NCBI GenBank assembly: GCA_905206365.1
Contig: CAJLHF010000059.1
Span: forward strand, 1-9,625
DNA: 9,625 nt
DNA from: an uncultured Sutterella sp.
GTDB lineage: Bacteria; Pseudomonadota; Gammaproteobacteria; Burkholderiales; Burkholderiaceae_F
Direction of reading: 5' to 3'
Below the pieces are notes generated by a model that saw only the letters and a list, made by a program, of their open reading frames with translations, did not search any database and had not been told where the DNA came from. Below, piece after piece: positions 1 through 5,888 of this stretch; the first letter of the stretch is position 1; each line of letters opens with the position of its first letter. The translations under genes were made by a program, and so were the position numbers.

Positions 1-1323
1 CAGCGCCGATCGTGCCGCCCTTTGTGAGAACGAGGTTCCCGAGCACGGTCTTCGAATCTGTCCCTTCGACGCCGTCGATGGTGCCGAGAAGCGTGAACGT
101 GCCGTTCACCGTCATGTCACCGCCGAGAAGAATCGCGGCGCTCTTGTCGAAGTGAACTTTGCCGTTGAGCGTGGCGGAGGCGCCTTCAAAGACACGGAAG
201 GTCGTGTTGCCGCGCTGCTCTCGGCTGTCGGAATTCGCGATGGCTTGGAAGGCTTCCGCCAGTCCCGAGGACTCGTCGCGGACTTCGTCCTCGCTCCCGA
301 ACCAGAGGGCGTAGTTGTCGTCCGCCACCGTTACCTGGAGGTCGCCCCCGACATTGACCGTGTTGTCGCCCGTCGCCCAAATACCGAGAGTATCGGCACC
401 TTCAACCGAAATCGTCGTTTTGGCGCTCTGCAGGTTGAGAACGCCCCGGTATTCGGGATTGGGGTCGTCCATCAAGTCGTCTTGCATGAGCCACATGCCC
501 ATCGCATTACCCGTAGCGCTCTTCACGGAAATCGTCGTTTCGTCGCCGTGGAACTCGATGACGGGAAGGTGCGAACCGTTCATCATGGTCACGCCGGTCG
601 GGAGGAGATGGCTGCCCGTAGCGCTCACCGTAATGTTCGTTGTCCGGGTGTTGAACGAGACACGGCTCGTTCCCGACTCACCGTAGGCTTCGGATATAAG
701 ACCGGCGACCAACGAAGACGGTTTGTCTTCGGAGGTTGGTACGTCGTAATTGCCGGTCACGGAGATGTTCGTCGTACCCTCGTATTCGCCGTTCGCAGGG
801 CCGATCGTCAGGTTGTTCGCGCCGGTCAGGTAGATGCCGGCCAGCTCGTAAGCTCCCTCCGAGGCGTCCGTGGTGTTCGCCGTCAAATCGATGTCGAGTG
901 AGGTATACGCGGCCGCTTCGGTCTCCGTCATGTGAAGGCCGGAAACCGTCGACCAGTAATCTTCTCTTTGATCTTCGTTGAGGTTGCCCCACTTGCCCAT
1001 CGTTTCATCCATGGCGTTGACCTTGTCGTAAAGGTCGTCGGTGAACGTGAGGTCGATGACGGCGTCGGTATTGTCTTTGGGTTGAGAAGCACTCGAGAGG
1101 ACGAAATCCGCCTGGGTGGAACCGGGATAGTCCGGGCCCTTGACGGTCAGCTCCCAGTTGGAGTCGACGGGGTAGTGCGTGATGTTATTCCACGCGAAGA
1201 CCGAACCGGAGGCCATGCCGAGCGCGGAAAGCGTGGCAAGAGCGACGAGCGTCTTTTTGGAATACGTCAGATCGGACTGCGCGCCTTTAGGTGCGCAGGT
1301 GGTGGTGGGGGGGTAAATTTCAT
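1..1323 (-). CDS. Large secreted beta-helix protein, probable autotransporter passenger (partial; out of frame at poly-C tract)
   Basis: The minus strand is open without a stop for about 440 codons (first codon bases at 1321, 1318 ... 4) and runs off the left edge. It reads a signal peptide (YSKKTLVALATLSALGMASG, then SVFA|WNN), then a Thr/Asn/Gly/Asp-rich region with no cysteine. Short strand-turn repeats recur: TTNISVTG, TTNITVSATG, ETTISVKSATGNAMGMW, KTTISVEGADTLGIW. These are typical of right-handed beta-helix passengers of type V autotransporters; the C-terminal barrel would lie outside the window, so this class is inferred. The signal-peptide frame has no ATG, GTG or TTG between its upstream stop (TAA, 1337-1339) and the hydrophobic core. 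The nearest ATG (1321-1323) is in another frame and hits TGA after 18 codons. One extra C in the seven-C tract at 1307-1313 would join that ATG to the signal peptide. Codons are less G/C-biased than in neighbouring genes. Function is probably surface adhesion, but unproven. Confidence 0.75.
1307..1313 (-). repeat. Seven-C homopolymer (G7 on plus strand) just after the start codon
   Basis: The coding (minus) strand reads ATG AAA TTT A, then seven C, then ACCACCACC. The tract begins 10 nt after the A of the ATG. With seven C the ATG frame stops at a TGA after MKFTPPPPPAHLKARSPI. With eight (or five) C the ATG joins the signal peptide of the long frame. A homopolymer within the first codons of a surface-protein gene is the classic layout of a slipped-strand phase switch; that it switches here is inference. 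Confidence 0.7.
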
Positions 1324-1343
1324 AATTTTCAATGACTTATGTG

Positions 1344-1373
1344 ATTAAAAAGGAGGCTCACCCGAAAAGGCAA
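1344..1373 (-). promoter_or_regulatory. Weak sigma70-like promoter for the beta-helix protein gene
   Basis: On the minus strand TTGCCT (1373-1368) and TTTAAT (1349-1344) are separated by 18 nt, just upstream of the ATG at 1323. A start from it would leave a leader of only about 15 nt. No Shine-Dalgarno sequence is visible before the ATG. It lies in the most A/T-rich part of the 156-bp gap between this gene and the ABC operon. Confidence 0.28.
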
Positions 1374-1479
1374 GTCGCAAGCCATTGTCCCGCGTCTGGG
1401 GAAGGAGTGTTGTGGGGGTTTTCACTAGGAAATGCTACGGTGCACGGTCTCTTGACCGCTTTAAGACCAAGACAGCCGG

Positions 1480-2295
1480 TTACGGCACGTCGTCAAGCTT
1501 TACGGCCGCCACGCACGTTACGATTTTTTCGGGGGTCGGCACCTCGCGGATGCGCACCTGCACGCCGAAGAGGCGCGTCAGGTTTTCCTCAGTGATTGTT
1601 TCCGCGGTCGGGCCGAAAATCGGCGCTTCGCCGCGCGGCAAAAGGAGCACGCGGTCGGAGAGTTCCGTTGCATGGGCCGGAAAGTGCGTGTTGACGACGA
1701 CGGAGAGTCCCTGATCGACGAGTCGCTCGATGACGTCGAGAACGAGCATCTGGTTGCGAAAGTCAAGGTTGCTTTCGGGCTCGTCGAGTACCAGAAGCTC
1801 GGGCTCCACGGCCAGAGCGCGCGCCACCATGGCGAGCTGCAACTGCCCGCCCGAGACTTCGTTCGTGCGGCGAGTGCGCAGGTGTGCGATCCCGACCGCT
1901 TCCATGACACGATCGACCGTTTCCCAGTCGTGGCGCCCGGGAACGGCAAAGGGTCCGATGCGGGCGCTTCGACCGAGTACGACGAGTTCGGCGAGCGTGA
2001 GCGGCGCGAAGCCCCCGGCTTTCGCCTGCGGGACGTAGCCCACGCGTTGCCAGAATTCGCGTGCGGGCCAGTCGGCGACGCGCCGCCCGTTGAGTTCCGA
2101 GTGCCCGGAGGAAAAGGGAAGGAGCCCGAGCATGGTTTTTAGGAGCGTCGTCTTCCCCGCTCCGTTCGGACCGAGAATGCTCAAAATCCCGCCGCGTCCT
2201 CCGAAGGCGTCCGTATCGAAGCGAAAGGAAACGTCCTTGAAAACGGGGGGATGGCCCGGCCATGCGTAGGTGCCGCGACAAACTTCGAGAATCAC
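1480..2295 (-). CDS. ABC transporter ATP-binding protein, FecE/BtuD type (iron-chelate, haem or cobalamin uptake)
   Basis: A 271-aa cytoplasmic ATPase that energises the permease encoded just upstream. Motifs are complete: Walker A GPNGAGKTT (42-50), Q-loop Q90, signature VSGGQ (147-151), Walker B LLVLDEP (167-173), D-loop SNLD (175-178) and H-loop H204. The length fits the family. The start is GTG at 2295-2293, inside the permease stop as GTGA, a 4-nt overlap that implies translational coupling. The same frame stays open far upstream (to 3315), but that part is an Arg-rich shadow of the permease and is not part of this protein. The stop is TAA at 1480-1482. It is the last gene of a binding-protein, permease, ATPase operon, and no clear terminator follows. 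The substrate cannot be read from the ATPase. Confidence 0.95.
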   Translation of the reverse strand: MILEVCRGTYAWPGHPPVFKDVSFRFDTDAFGGRGGILSILGPNGAGKTTLLKTMLGLLPFSSGHSELNGRRVADWPAREFWQRVGYVPQAKAGGFAPLTLAELVVLGRSARIGPFAVPGRHDWETVDRVMEAVGIAHLRTRRTNEVSGGQLQLAMVARALAVEPELLVLDEPESNLDFRNQMLVLDVIERLVDQGLSVVVNTHFPAHATELSDRVLLLPRGEAPIFGPTAETITEENLTRLFGVQVRIREVPTPEKIVTCVAAVKLDDVP

Positions 2296-3362
2296 GCCAC
2301 ACCTCCCGTTCGACGAAGAAGCACGATGAAAAAGGGCGCGCCGACAACGGCCGTGAGAATCGAGACGGGAATTTCGCTCGCCGTGAGCGTGCGCGCGGCC
2401 GTGTCGATGACGAGCATGAAAAGGGCGCCGAGTACGGCGGAAGCGGGCAGCACGAAGCGGTTGTCCGAGCCGAAAAGCATCCGTGCGACGTGCGGCACGA
2501 GAAGCCCCACCCAACCGATGAGGCCGCACATCGAAACGACTGACGCGGTGATCATGGTGGCGGCGAGAATGACGAGCGCGCGAAGACGCCGCACGGGAAT
2601 CCCGAGACTCGCCGCTTCTTCGGCGGGGAGCGTGGCGGCGTTGAGTTTCCAGCGCAAAAGCCAGAGAAGCAGAGACCCCGCGGCCACCATGGGAAGGCCC
2701 GCAAGGAGTGCGTCCTTCGAAGCGCCCGTAAGGGACCCCATCATCCAGAAGGTGATGGCGGGAAGAACGTCCTGGGGGTCCGCGACGTATTTCACGAGAC
2801 TTACGAGCGCCGTGAAAAGCGCCCCCGTCACGATCCCCGCGAGGACGGTCATGAGAATCGACGTCCCCGAGCGCGTGCGCGCGATGAGAAGCACGATCCC
2901 CATGGCAAGTAGGCCCGAGGCGAGACTCATTGCCTGAATGCCGATCCCCGGGAACCCCCACAGAATGCCGAGTACCGCACCGAAGCTCGCCCCCGTGGCG
3001 ACGCCCAACGTGTCGGGCGAGGCGAGCGGATTGGCAAAGAGCGACTGAAAGGCGGCGCCCGAAAGCGCGAGCCCCGAACCCGCCAGGAGAGCAAGCGCCA
3101 CGCGCGGAAGGCGCACGTTCCAAACGACGTTTTCCGCGGCGCGCGAAGGCGCTTCGCCCGCAAGCGTCGAAAGAAGGTCGGCGGGCGCGAGGCCGAAGCG
3201 TCCCATGCCGACCGCCGCCACCGAGAGGGCGAGGAGCAACAGGAAAAGGGCCGAAATCGCGAGCGCGAAACGGCGGCGAGCGAGACCGTCGAGCCGCGCC
3301 GCATCGAAGGCGCAACCGGCGTCGCGGGTGTTTTCGTTCGTCATGGCGGATTCGTCGGGCAC
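2292..3362 (-). CDS. ABC transporter permease, BtuC/FecCD family
   Basis: A 356-aa inner-membrane permease with about ten hydrophobic segments, forming the translocation channel for a metal chelate. Family landmarks: RLPR (84-87), the GLALSGAAFQSLFANPLASP stretch (97-116), the cytoplasmic coupling helix around EEAASLGIPVRRLR (248-261), CGLIGWVGLLVPHVARMLFG (279-298) and a C-terminal SEIPVSILTAVVGAPFF segment (329-345). The length is usual for BtuC/FecD proteins (about 320-360). Two starts are possible: GTG at 3362, 3 nt after the binding-protein stop, or ATG at 3344, giving 350 aa. Neither has a strong Shine-Dalgarno sequence; the first residues are hydrophilic in both cases. The 3' end overlaps the ATPase start by 4 nt. 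It probably works as a homodimer, since only one permease gene is present. Confidence 0.95.
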   Translation of the reverse strand: MPDESAMTNENTRDAGCAFDAARLDGLARRRFALAISALFLLLLALSVAAVGMGRFGLAPADLLSTLAGEAPSRAAENVVWNVRLPRVALALLAGSGLALSGAAFQSLFANPLASPDTLGVATGASFGAVLGILWGFPGIGIQAMSLASGLLAMGIVLLIARTRSGTSILMTVLAGIVTGALFTALVSLVKYVADPQDVLPAITFWMMGSLTGASKDALLAGLPMVAAGSLLLWLLRWKLNAATLPAEEAASLGIPVRRLRALVILAATMITASVVSMCGLIGWVGLLVPHVARMLFGSDNRFVLPASAVLGALFMLVIDTAARTLTASEIPVSILTAVVGAPFFIVLLRRTGGVA

Positions 3363-3365
3363 CGG

Positions 3366-4487
3366 TTACTGCGTGCTCCGCACGCCCTGCGAAGCGCCTT
3401 CGGCCGCTGCCCGGTCGGGCGAATACATACGTTCGACCTGCGCGTCGGTGAGATCAACCCCGACGATTTCCTTGTACCAGCGCTTCGTTTCGCGTGCGAG
3501 GTCGACGTCTTCAAAGCGCGCGGGGTAGAGGGTCTTCGCAAGCCACAAGAGCGTGAGCGGCGTGTCGGCCCCGGGCGTAAAGGTGCGGTAAAGGCCGAGC
3601 GGCATCTTGTAGATGCGGTTCTCTTCCACGGCCTTGAGGGGCGTCCAATCCTGCCCCGGGATTTTCCCTTCACGCAGATCCGAAGGCACCGCCTTGGTGA
3701 AATTCGTAAGGATGACGACGTCGGGGTCGTACCCGTAGACCGATTCCATCGAAAGCCGCGCGTTCGCGTTTTCGGCTTCGAGGTCGTGCGCGGCGTTCGC
3801 GGCCCCCGCCGCACGGCACCAGTATTCGCCGAAGAAATTGCGCCCCGAGGTGACGATTTCCTTTTCGTCGAGGCGCACGATGAAGAGAACGCGCACGCGG
3901 TCCTTTTCGGCGATGTCCTTCGTGCGGTCCGCGACGAGCGACTCGATTTCGCGGGTGCGCGCTTCGATGAGCGCGCCCTTGCCGTCGACTTCGGGAAAGA
4001 GCTGCTCGAGCGAAGCCGTCCAGCCGCGATAGGTTTCGACGACGTCGTAGTGCCACTTCGTGGGGCTTACGGCATAGGCGGCAAGTCCCGCCGAGCGCAC
4101 CTGTTCGAGCATGCGCCGATCGGGCGCGTTGATGAGCACCAGGTCGGGCTCAAGTGCCATGAGCGCTTCGACGTTGAGGGCCGCTCCGCGGATGAACGAC
4201 GTGTCGGCGCGAAGCACTTCCGGAAAGAGTTCGCCGAGAAGCCCGTTTTTCGCCGCCGAATAGCTCGCGGGGTGCATGCCCGCAACGATCGACCCGTCCC
4301 CGGTGTACGCGGTGAGGGCGGCGGCAAGCGGCAGAATGTTCGCAACGACGACGCGCTCGATCTTTTCGGGCACGTCGACCCGATCGCCGTTGTCGTCCGT
4401 AACGGTGCGGGCCGAGAGGGCGGAGACCGAAAGGATCGCGGAACAGCAAAGAATCGCGACCTTCGGGGCGAACTTCAAAAAGGACAT
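3366..4487 (-). CDS. Periplasmic substrate-binding protein of the ABC importer (FecB/BtuF/TroA-like)
   Basis: A 373-aa protein with a Sec signal peptide (hydrophobic residues about 10-24, likely cleavage after LSA at 26), so soluble in the periplasm. There is no proper lipobox despite Cys14-Cys15. The mature protein begins with the FecB-type opening TVTDDNGDRVDVPEKIERVV (28-47), which leads into the first lobe. ALNVEALMALEPDLVLIN (103-120) is the typical N-lobe strand, a long helix follows (about 165-195), then SMESVYGYDPDVVIL (246-260) in the C lobe. The C-terminal GLYRTFTPGADTPLTLLWLA (298-317) recalls iron or haem-chelate binding proteins, but the ligand is not assignable. About 25 extra residues follow the usual end. 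The start ATG at 4487 has only a weak GGA upstream. It is the first gene of the operon, 73 nt downstream of smpB; I see no Fur box or clear promoter in that gap. Confidence 0.92.
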   Translation of the reverse strand: MSFLKFAPKVAILCCSAILSVSALSARTVTDDNGDRVDVPEKIERVVVANILPLAAALTAYTGDGSIVAGMHPASYSAAKNGLLGELFPEVLRADTSFIRGAALNVEALMALEPDLVLINAPDRRMLEQVRSAGLAAYAVSPTKWHYDVVETYRGWTASLEQLFPEVDGKGALIEARTREIESLVADRTKDIAEKDRVRVLFIVRLDEKEIVTSGRNFFGEYWCRAAGAANAAHDLEAENANARLSMESVYGYDPDVVILTNFTKAVPSDLREGKIPGQDWTPLKAVEENRIYKMPLGLYRTFTPGADTPLTLLWLAKTLYPARFEDVDLARETKRWYKEIVGVDLTDAQVERMYSPDRAAAEGASQGVRSTQ

Positions 4488-4560
4488 GACGAAAAATTCC
4501 GGGGAAAAGCGTGACGGACGGAAGGGCGGAAGCCGGGAAGCTCGAAAGACGCTCGGCGCG

Positions 4561-5025
4561 TCAGAGGATGTGACGGCCTCGGGCGTCCTTTTTCATGATG
4601 CGTTCCTGCTCGCGCTTCCACTCCTTCTTGCTTTCGTCGGCGCGCTTTTCGAATTCGCGCATGCCGCGCGCAAGCGCCACCGTAACCTTGACGCGACCGC
4701 GCGTGAAGTGGAGGTCGAGCGGCACGAGCGTATAACCCGCGCGTTCCGACTTGCCGATCAGTTTGGCGATTTCCTTTTTGTGCATGAGGAGCTTGCGCGT
4801 ACGGTTCGTTTCGAGCGTCTCGTGCGTGCAGACCTGGTCGGCGGGCGTCATGTGGGCGTTGCAGAGAAAGAGCTCCCCGTCGCGCACGTAGATGTGCGCG
4901 AGATTGATCTGCGCGCGCGACGCGCGAACGCTCTTCACTTCCCAACCGCGCAGCACGAGCCCCGCCTCGAACTTCTCTTCGATGGCGTAATCGTGACGGG
5001 CGCGCTTGTTCTGAATAAGGGCCAT
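4561..5025 (-). CDS. smpB: SsrA-binding protein SmpB
   Basis: A 154-aa RNA-binding protein that carries tmRNA (SsrA) to stalled ribosomes for trans-translation. Family signatures are clear: the N-terminal MALIQNKRARHDYAIEEKFE (1-20), then AGLVLRGWEVKSVRASRAQI (21-40), HIYVRDGELFLCNAHM (44-59), KLLMHKKEI (78-86), GYTLVPL (97-103) and the basic C-terminal tail ending KKDARGRHIL, which fills the empty mRNA channel. The length is standard (150-165). The same frame opens further upstream to 5181, but those 52 residues are non-homologous, so the ATG at 5025 is the start. Only a weak GAGAT precedes it. It is divergent from rnfH across a 209-bp gap and may read on into the ABC operon, since no terminator separates them. 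Confidence 0.97.
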   Translation of the reverse strand: MALIQNKRARHDYAIEEKFEAGLVLRGWEVKSVRASRAQINLAHIYVRDGELFLCNAHMTPADQVCTHETLETNRTRKLLMHKKEIAKLIGKSERAGYTLVPLDLHFTRGRVKVTVALARGMREFEKRADESKKEWKREQERIMKKDARGRHIL

Positions 5026-5234
5026 TTGGAATCTCGAACGGTTTCGTGAAAAAATGGAGGGCCGCGGACGATACGCCCGACGCGCTTCTTGGCGCATCGG
5101 TCGGTCTGCGGTGCGCCGCACGAGGGCGCGGCTCGGGCGCGGATCGGTCGAGGAAGTCCTCGGATGCGCGTTGACGCGCACCGGGCCCGAATACTCCGAA
5201 GGAACCCATAATTTTAGCGGGAATCAATTTCATC
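5026..5234. promoter_or_regulatory. Divergent smpB/rnfH intergenic region with a 16-bp palindrome
   Basis: This 209-bp gap should hold promoters for both genes. A perfect palindrome, TGCGCGTTGACGCGCA, lies at 5165-5180 and contains a -35-like TTGACG (5171-5176), but no -10 at 16-18 nt spacing follows. A -10-like CATAAT (5207-5212) sits 22 nt before the rnfH start, without a good -35. On the smpB side I find no convincing boxes. No coding sequence is visible. Confidence 0.35.
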
Positions 5235-5552
5235 ATGCAGATTACGCTCTGCCGCGTCGACGCCTCGGGCGCAACGCAAACCGACATCACGCTCGCCGAA
5301 GGCGCCCGCGTAGAAGACGCGATCCGTGCGGCGGGCCTTGCGCCCGAATCGCTCCCCGAGGGGACGGGTATCGCACTTTGGGGGCGTCGCGCGACGCTCG
5401 AAACCGCGCTTAGCGCCGGGGACCGCGTGGACCTGTGCGCCCCCTTGCTTGTCGACCCGAAAGAGGCCCGACGCGAGCGTGCGCTTCGTCAGGGGGACGT
5501 CCGACAGGTGACGTGCGGCCGTCACGGAAGCCGCCGAAAGCTCGCCGACTGA
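5235..5552 (+). CDS. rnfH: RnfH family protein (ubiquitin-like beta-grasp fold)
   Basis: A 105-aa small soluble protein of the RnfH/UPF0125 family. Support comes from the N-terminal strand MQITLCRVDASGATQTDITL, the Ala-rich helix VEDAIRAAGL, the GIALWGRRATLETALSAGDR turn and the hallmark VDLCAPLLVDPKEARRERA (68-86), which matches the family's (Y/R)RPL-x-x-DPKE-x-RR-x-RA motif. The biochemical role is unsettled: the name comes from rnf operons, and in enterobacteria the gene sits in the ratA-ratB locus. The start ATG at 5235 has only a weak purine stretch (GCGGGAA) upstream. It is divergent from smpB, the usual neighbourhood for this family in beta- and gammaproteobacteria, but the ratA gene commonly found first in this direction is missing. 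The C-terminal tail is basic and probably disordered. Confidence 0.88.
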   Translation: MQITLCRVDASGATQTDITLAEGARVEDAIRAAGLAPESLPEGTGIALWGRRATLETALSAGDRVDLCAPLLVDPKEARRERALRQGDVRQVTCGRHGSRRKLAD

Positions 5553-5576
5553 GGCTCGCACGAATTTTTCTTCCGC

Positions 5577-5611
5577 GTCCGAACGTGTGTTCGGACATGT
5601 CGGGTTACAAT
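5577..5611 (+). promoter_or_regulatory. 20-bp perfect dyad overlapping the -35 position of a TACAAT box
   Basis: GTCCGAAC-GTGT-GTTCGGAC (5577-5596) is a perfect 8-bp inverted repeat 24 bp after the rnfH stop. A -10-like TACAAT follows at 5606-5611. A -35 at 17-nt spacing would fall at 5583-5588 (ACGTGT), inside the dyad and unlike TTGACA. No T-run follows, so it is not a terminator. The best reading is an operator, perhaps for an activator, driving the symporter gene from a leader of roughly 270 nt. Confidence 0.42.
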
Positions 5612-5888
5612 TGGCGGGTCGCTAGAGTTCACGCCGATCCGTCGGTCCCCGTTCGGGACCGGCCGGGCAAGCGGTCTCCGGCATCGATTCCCGGACACGA
5701 CGAAAGTTCGGGCGCAACGCCTTCGGGCGCTTCGCTTCGCAGGTTTTTCTCCCGAAGCAGGCGCCCGTTTTGCGTTTGACGTCCGAAAAAAAACGGGAAA
5801 CGGTGCGCGCCAAAACGAGAGACCCGTCCGAGCCGGCTCCCCGGGACGCAATCCCCGACATCGGTTCATCCGAAGAGAGAAAAAAACT
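5612..5888 (+). other. Long structured leader upstream of the AGCS symporter; attenuator candidate
   Basis: No credible gene lies here. Hairpin 1: CGGTCCC (5643-5649) with GGGACCG (5655-5661). Nested hairpin 2: CGGGCGC (5709-5715) with GCGCCCG (5761-5767), enclosing CTTCGGG (5721-5727) with CCCGAAG (5751-5757), followed by TTTTGCGTTT. Alternative hairpin 3: CCCGTTTT (5764-5771) with AAAACGGG (5790-5797), which uses the 3' arm of hairpin 2 and so excludes it. TTCGGGCGC occurs twice (5707-5715, 5722-5730), allowing a further competing pairing. Near the gene, CGTCC (5825-5829) can pair with GGACG (5844-5848) around the palindrome GAGCCGGCTC (5830-5839). The terminator-like tail is weak (four T before G). 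A terminator/antiterminator switch is inferred. Confidence 0.4.

Noticed and set aside
1350..1356. AAGGAGG on the plus strand as a ribosome-binding site
   Set aside because: No start codon lies at a suitable distance on the plus strand, and the short frames there look noncoding.
1445..1458. Hairpin CGGTC-TCTT-GACCG as terminator of the ABC operon
   Set aside because: The stem is only 5 bp and no T-run follows on the minus strand, so intrinsic termination is not supported.
2296..3315. N-terminal extension of the ATPase reading frame to 611 aa
   Set aside because: The extension is Arg/His-rich without hydrophobic order and lies fully antiphase to the clear FecCD permease on the same strand. 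The ATPase fold starts at the GTG at 2295.
4488..4560. Fur box or strong promoter before the binding-protein gene
   Set aside because: The 73-nt gap is pyrimidine-rich on the coding strand with no GATAATGATAATCATTATC-like sequence and no -10/-35 pair.
5598..5779. 60-codon frame from ATG at 5598 through the symporter leader
   Set aside because: No Shine-Dalgarno sequence, Arg/Ser/Pro-rich composition typical of noncoding GC-rich DNA, and it would be read through the strongest predicted hairpin.
5612..5888. Glycine riboswitch before the AGCS symporter
   Set aside because: ACGAGAGACCC at 5815-5825 recalls the P1 start, but the conserved GCCGAAGGRGCAA core and the CUCUCAGGCAAAAGGACAGAG segment are absent.
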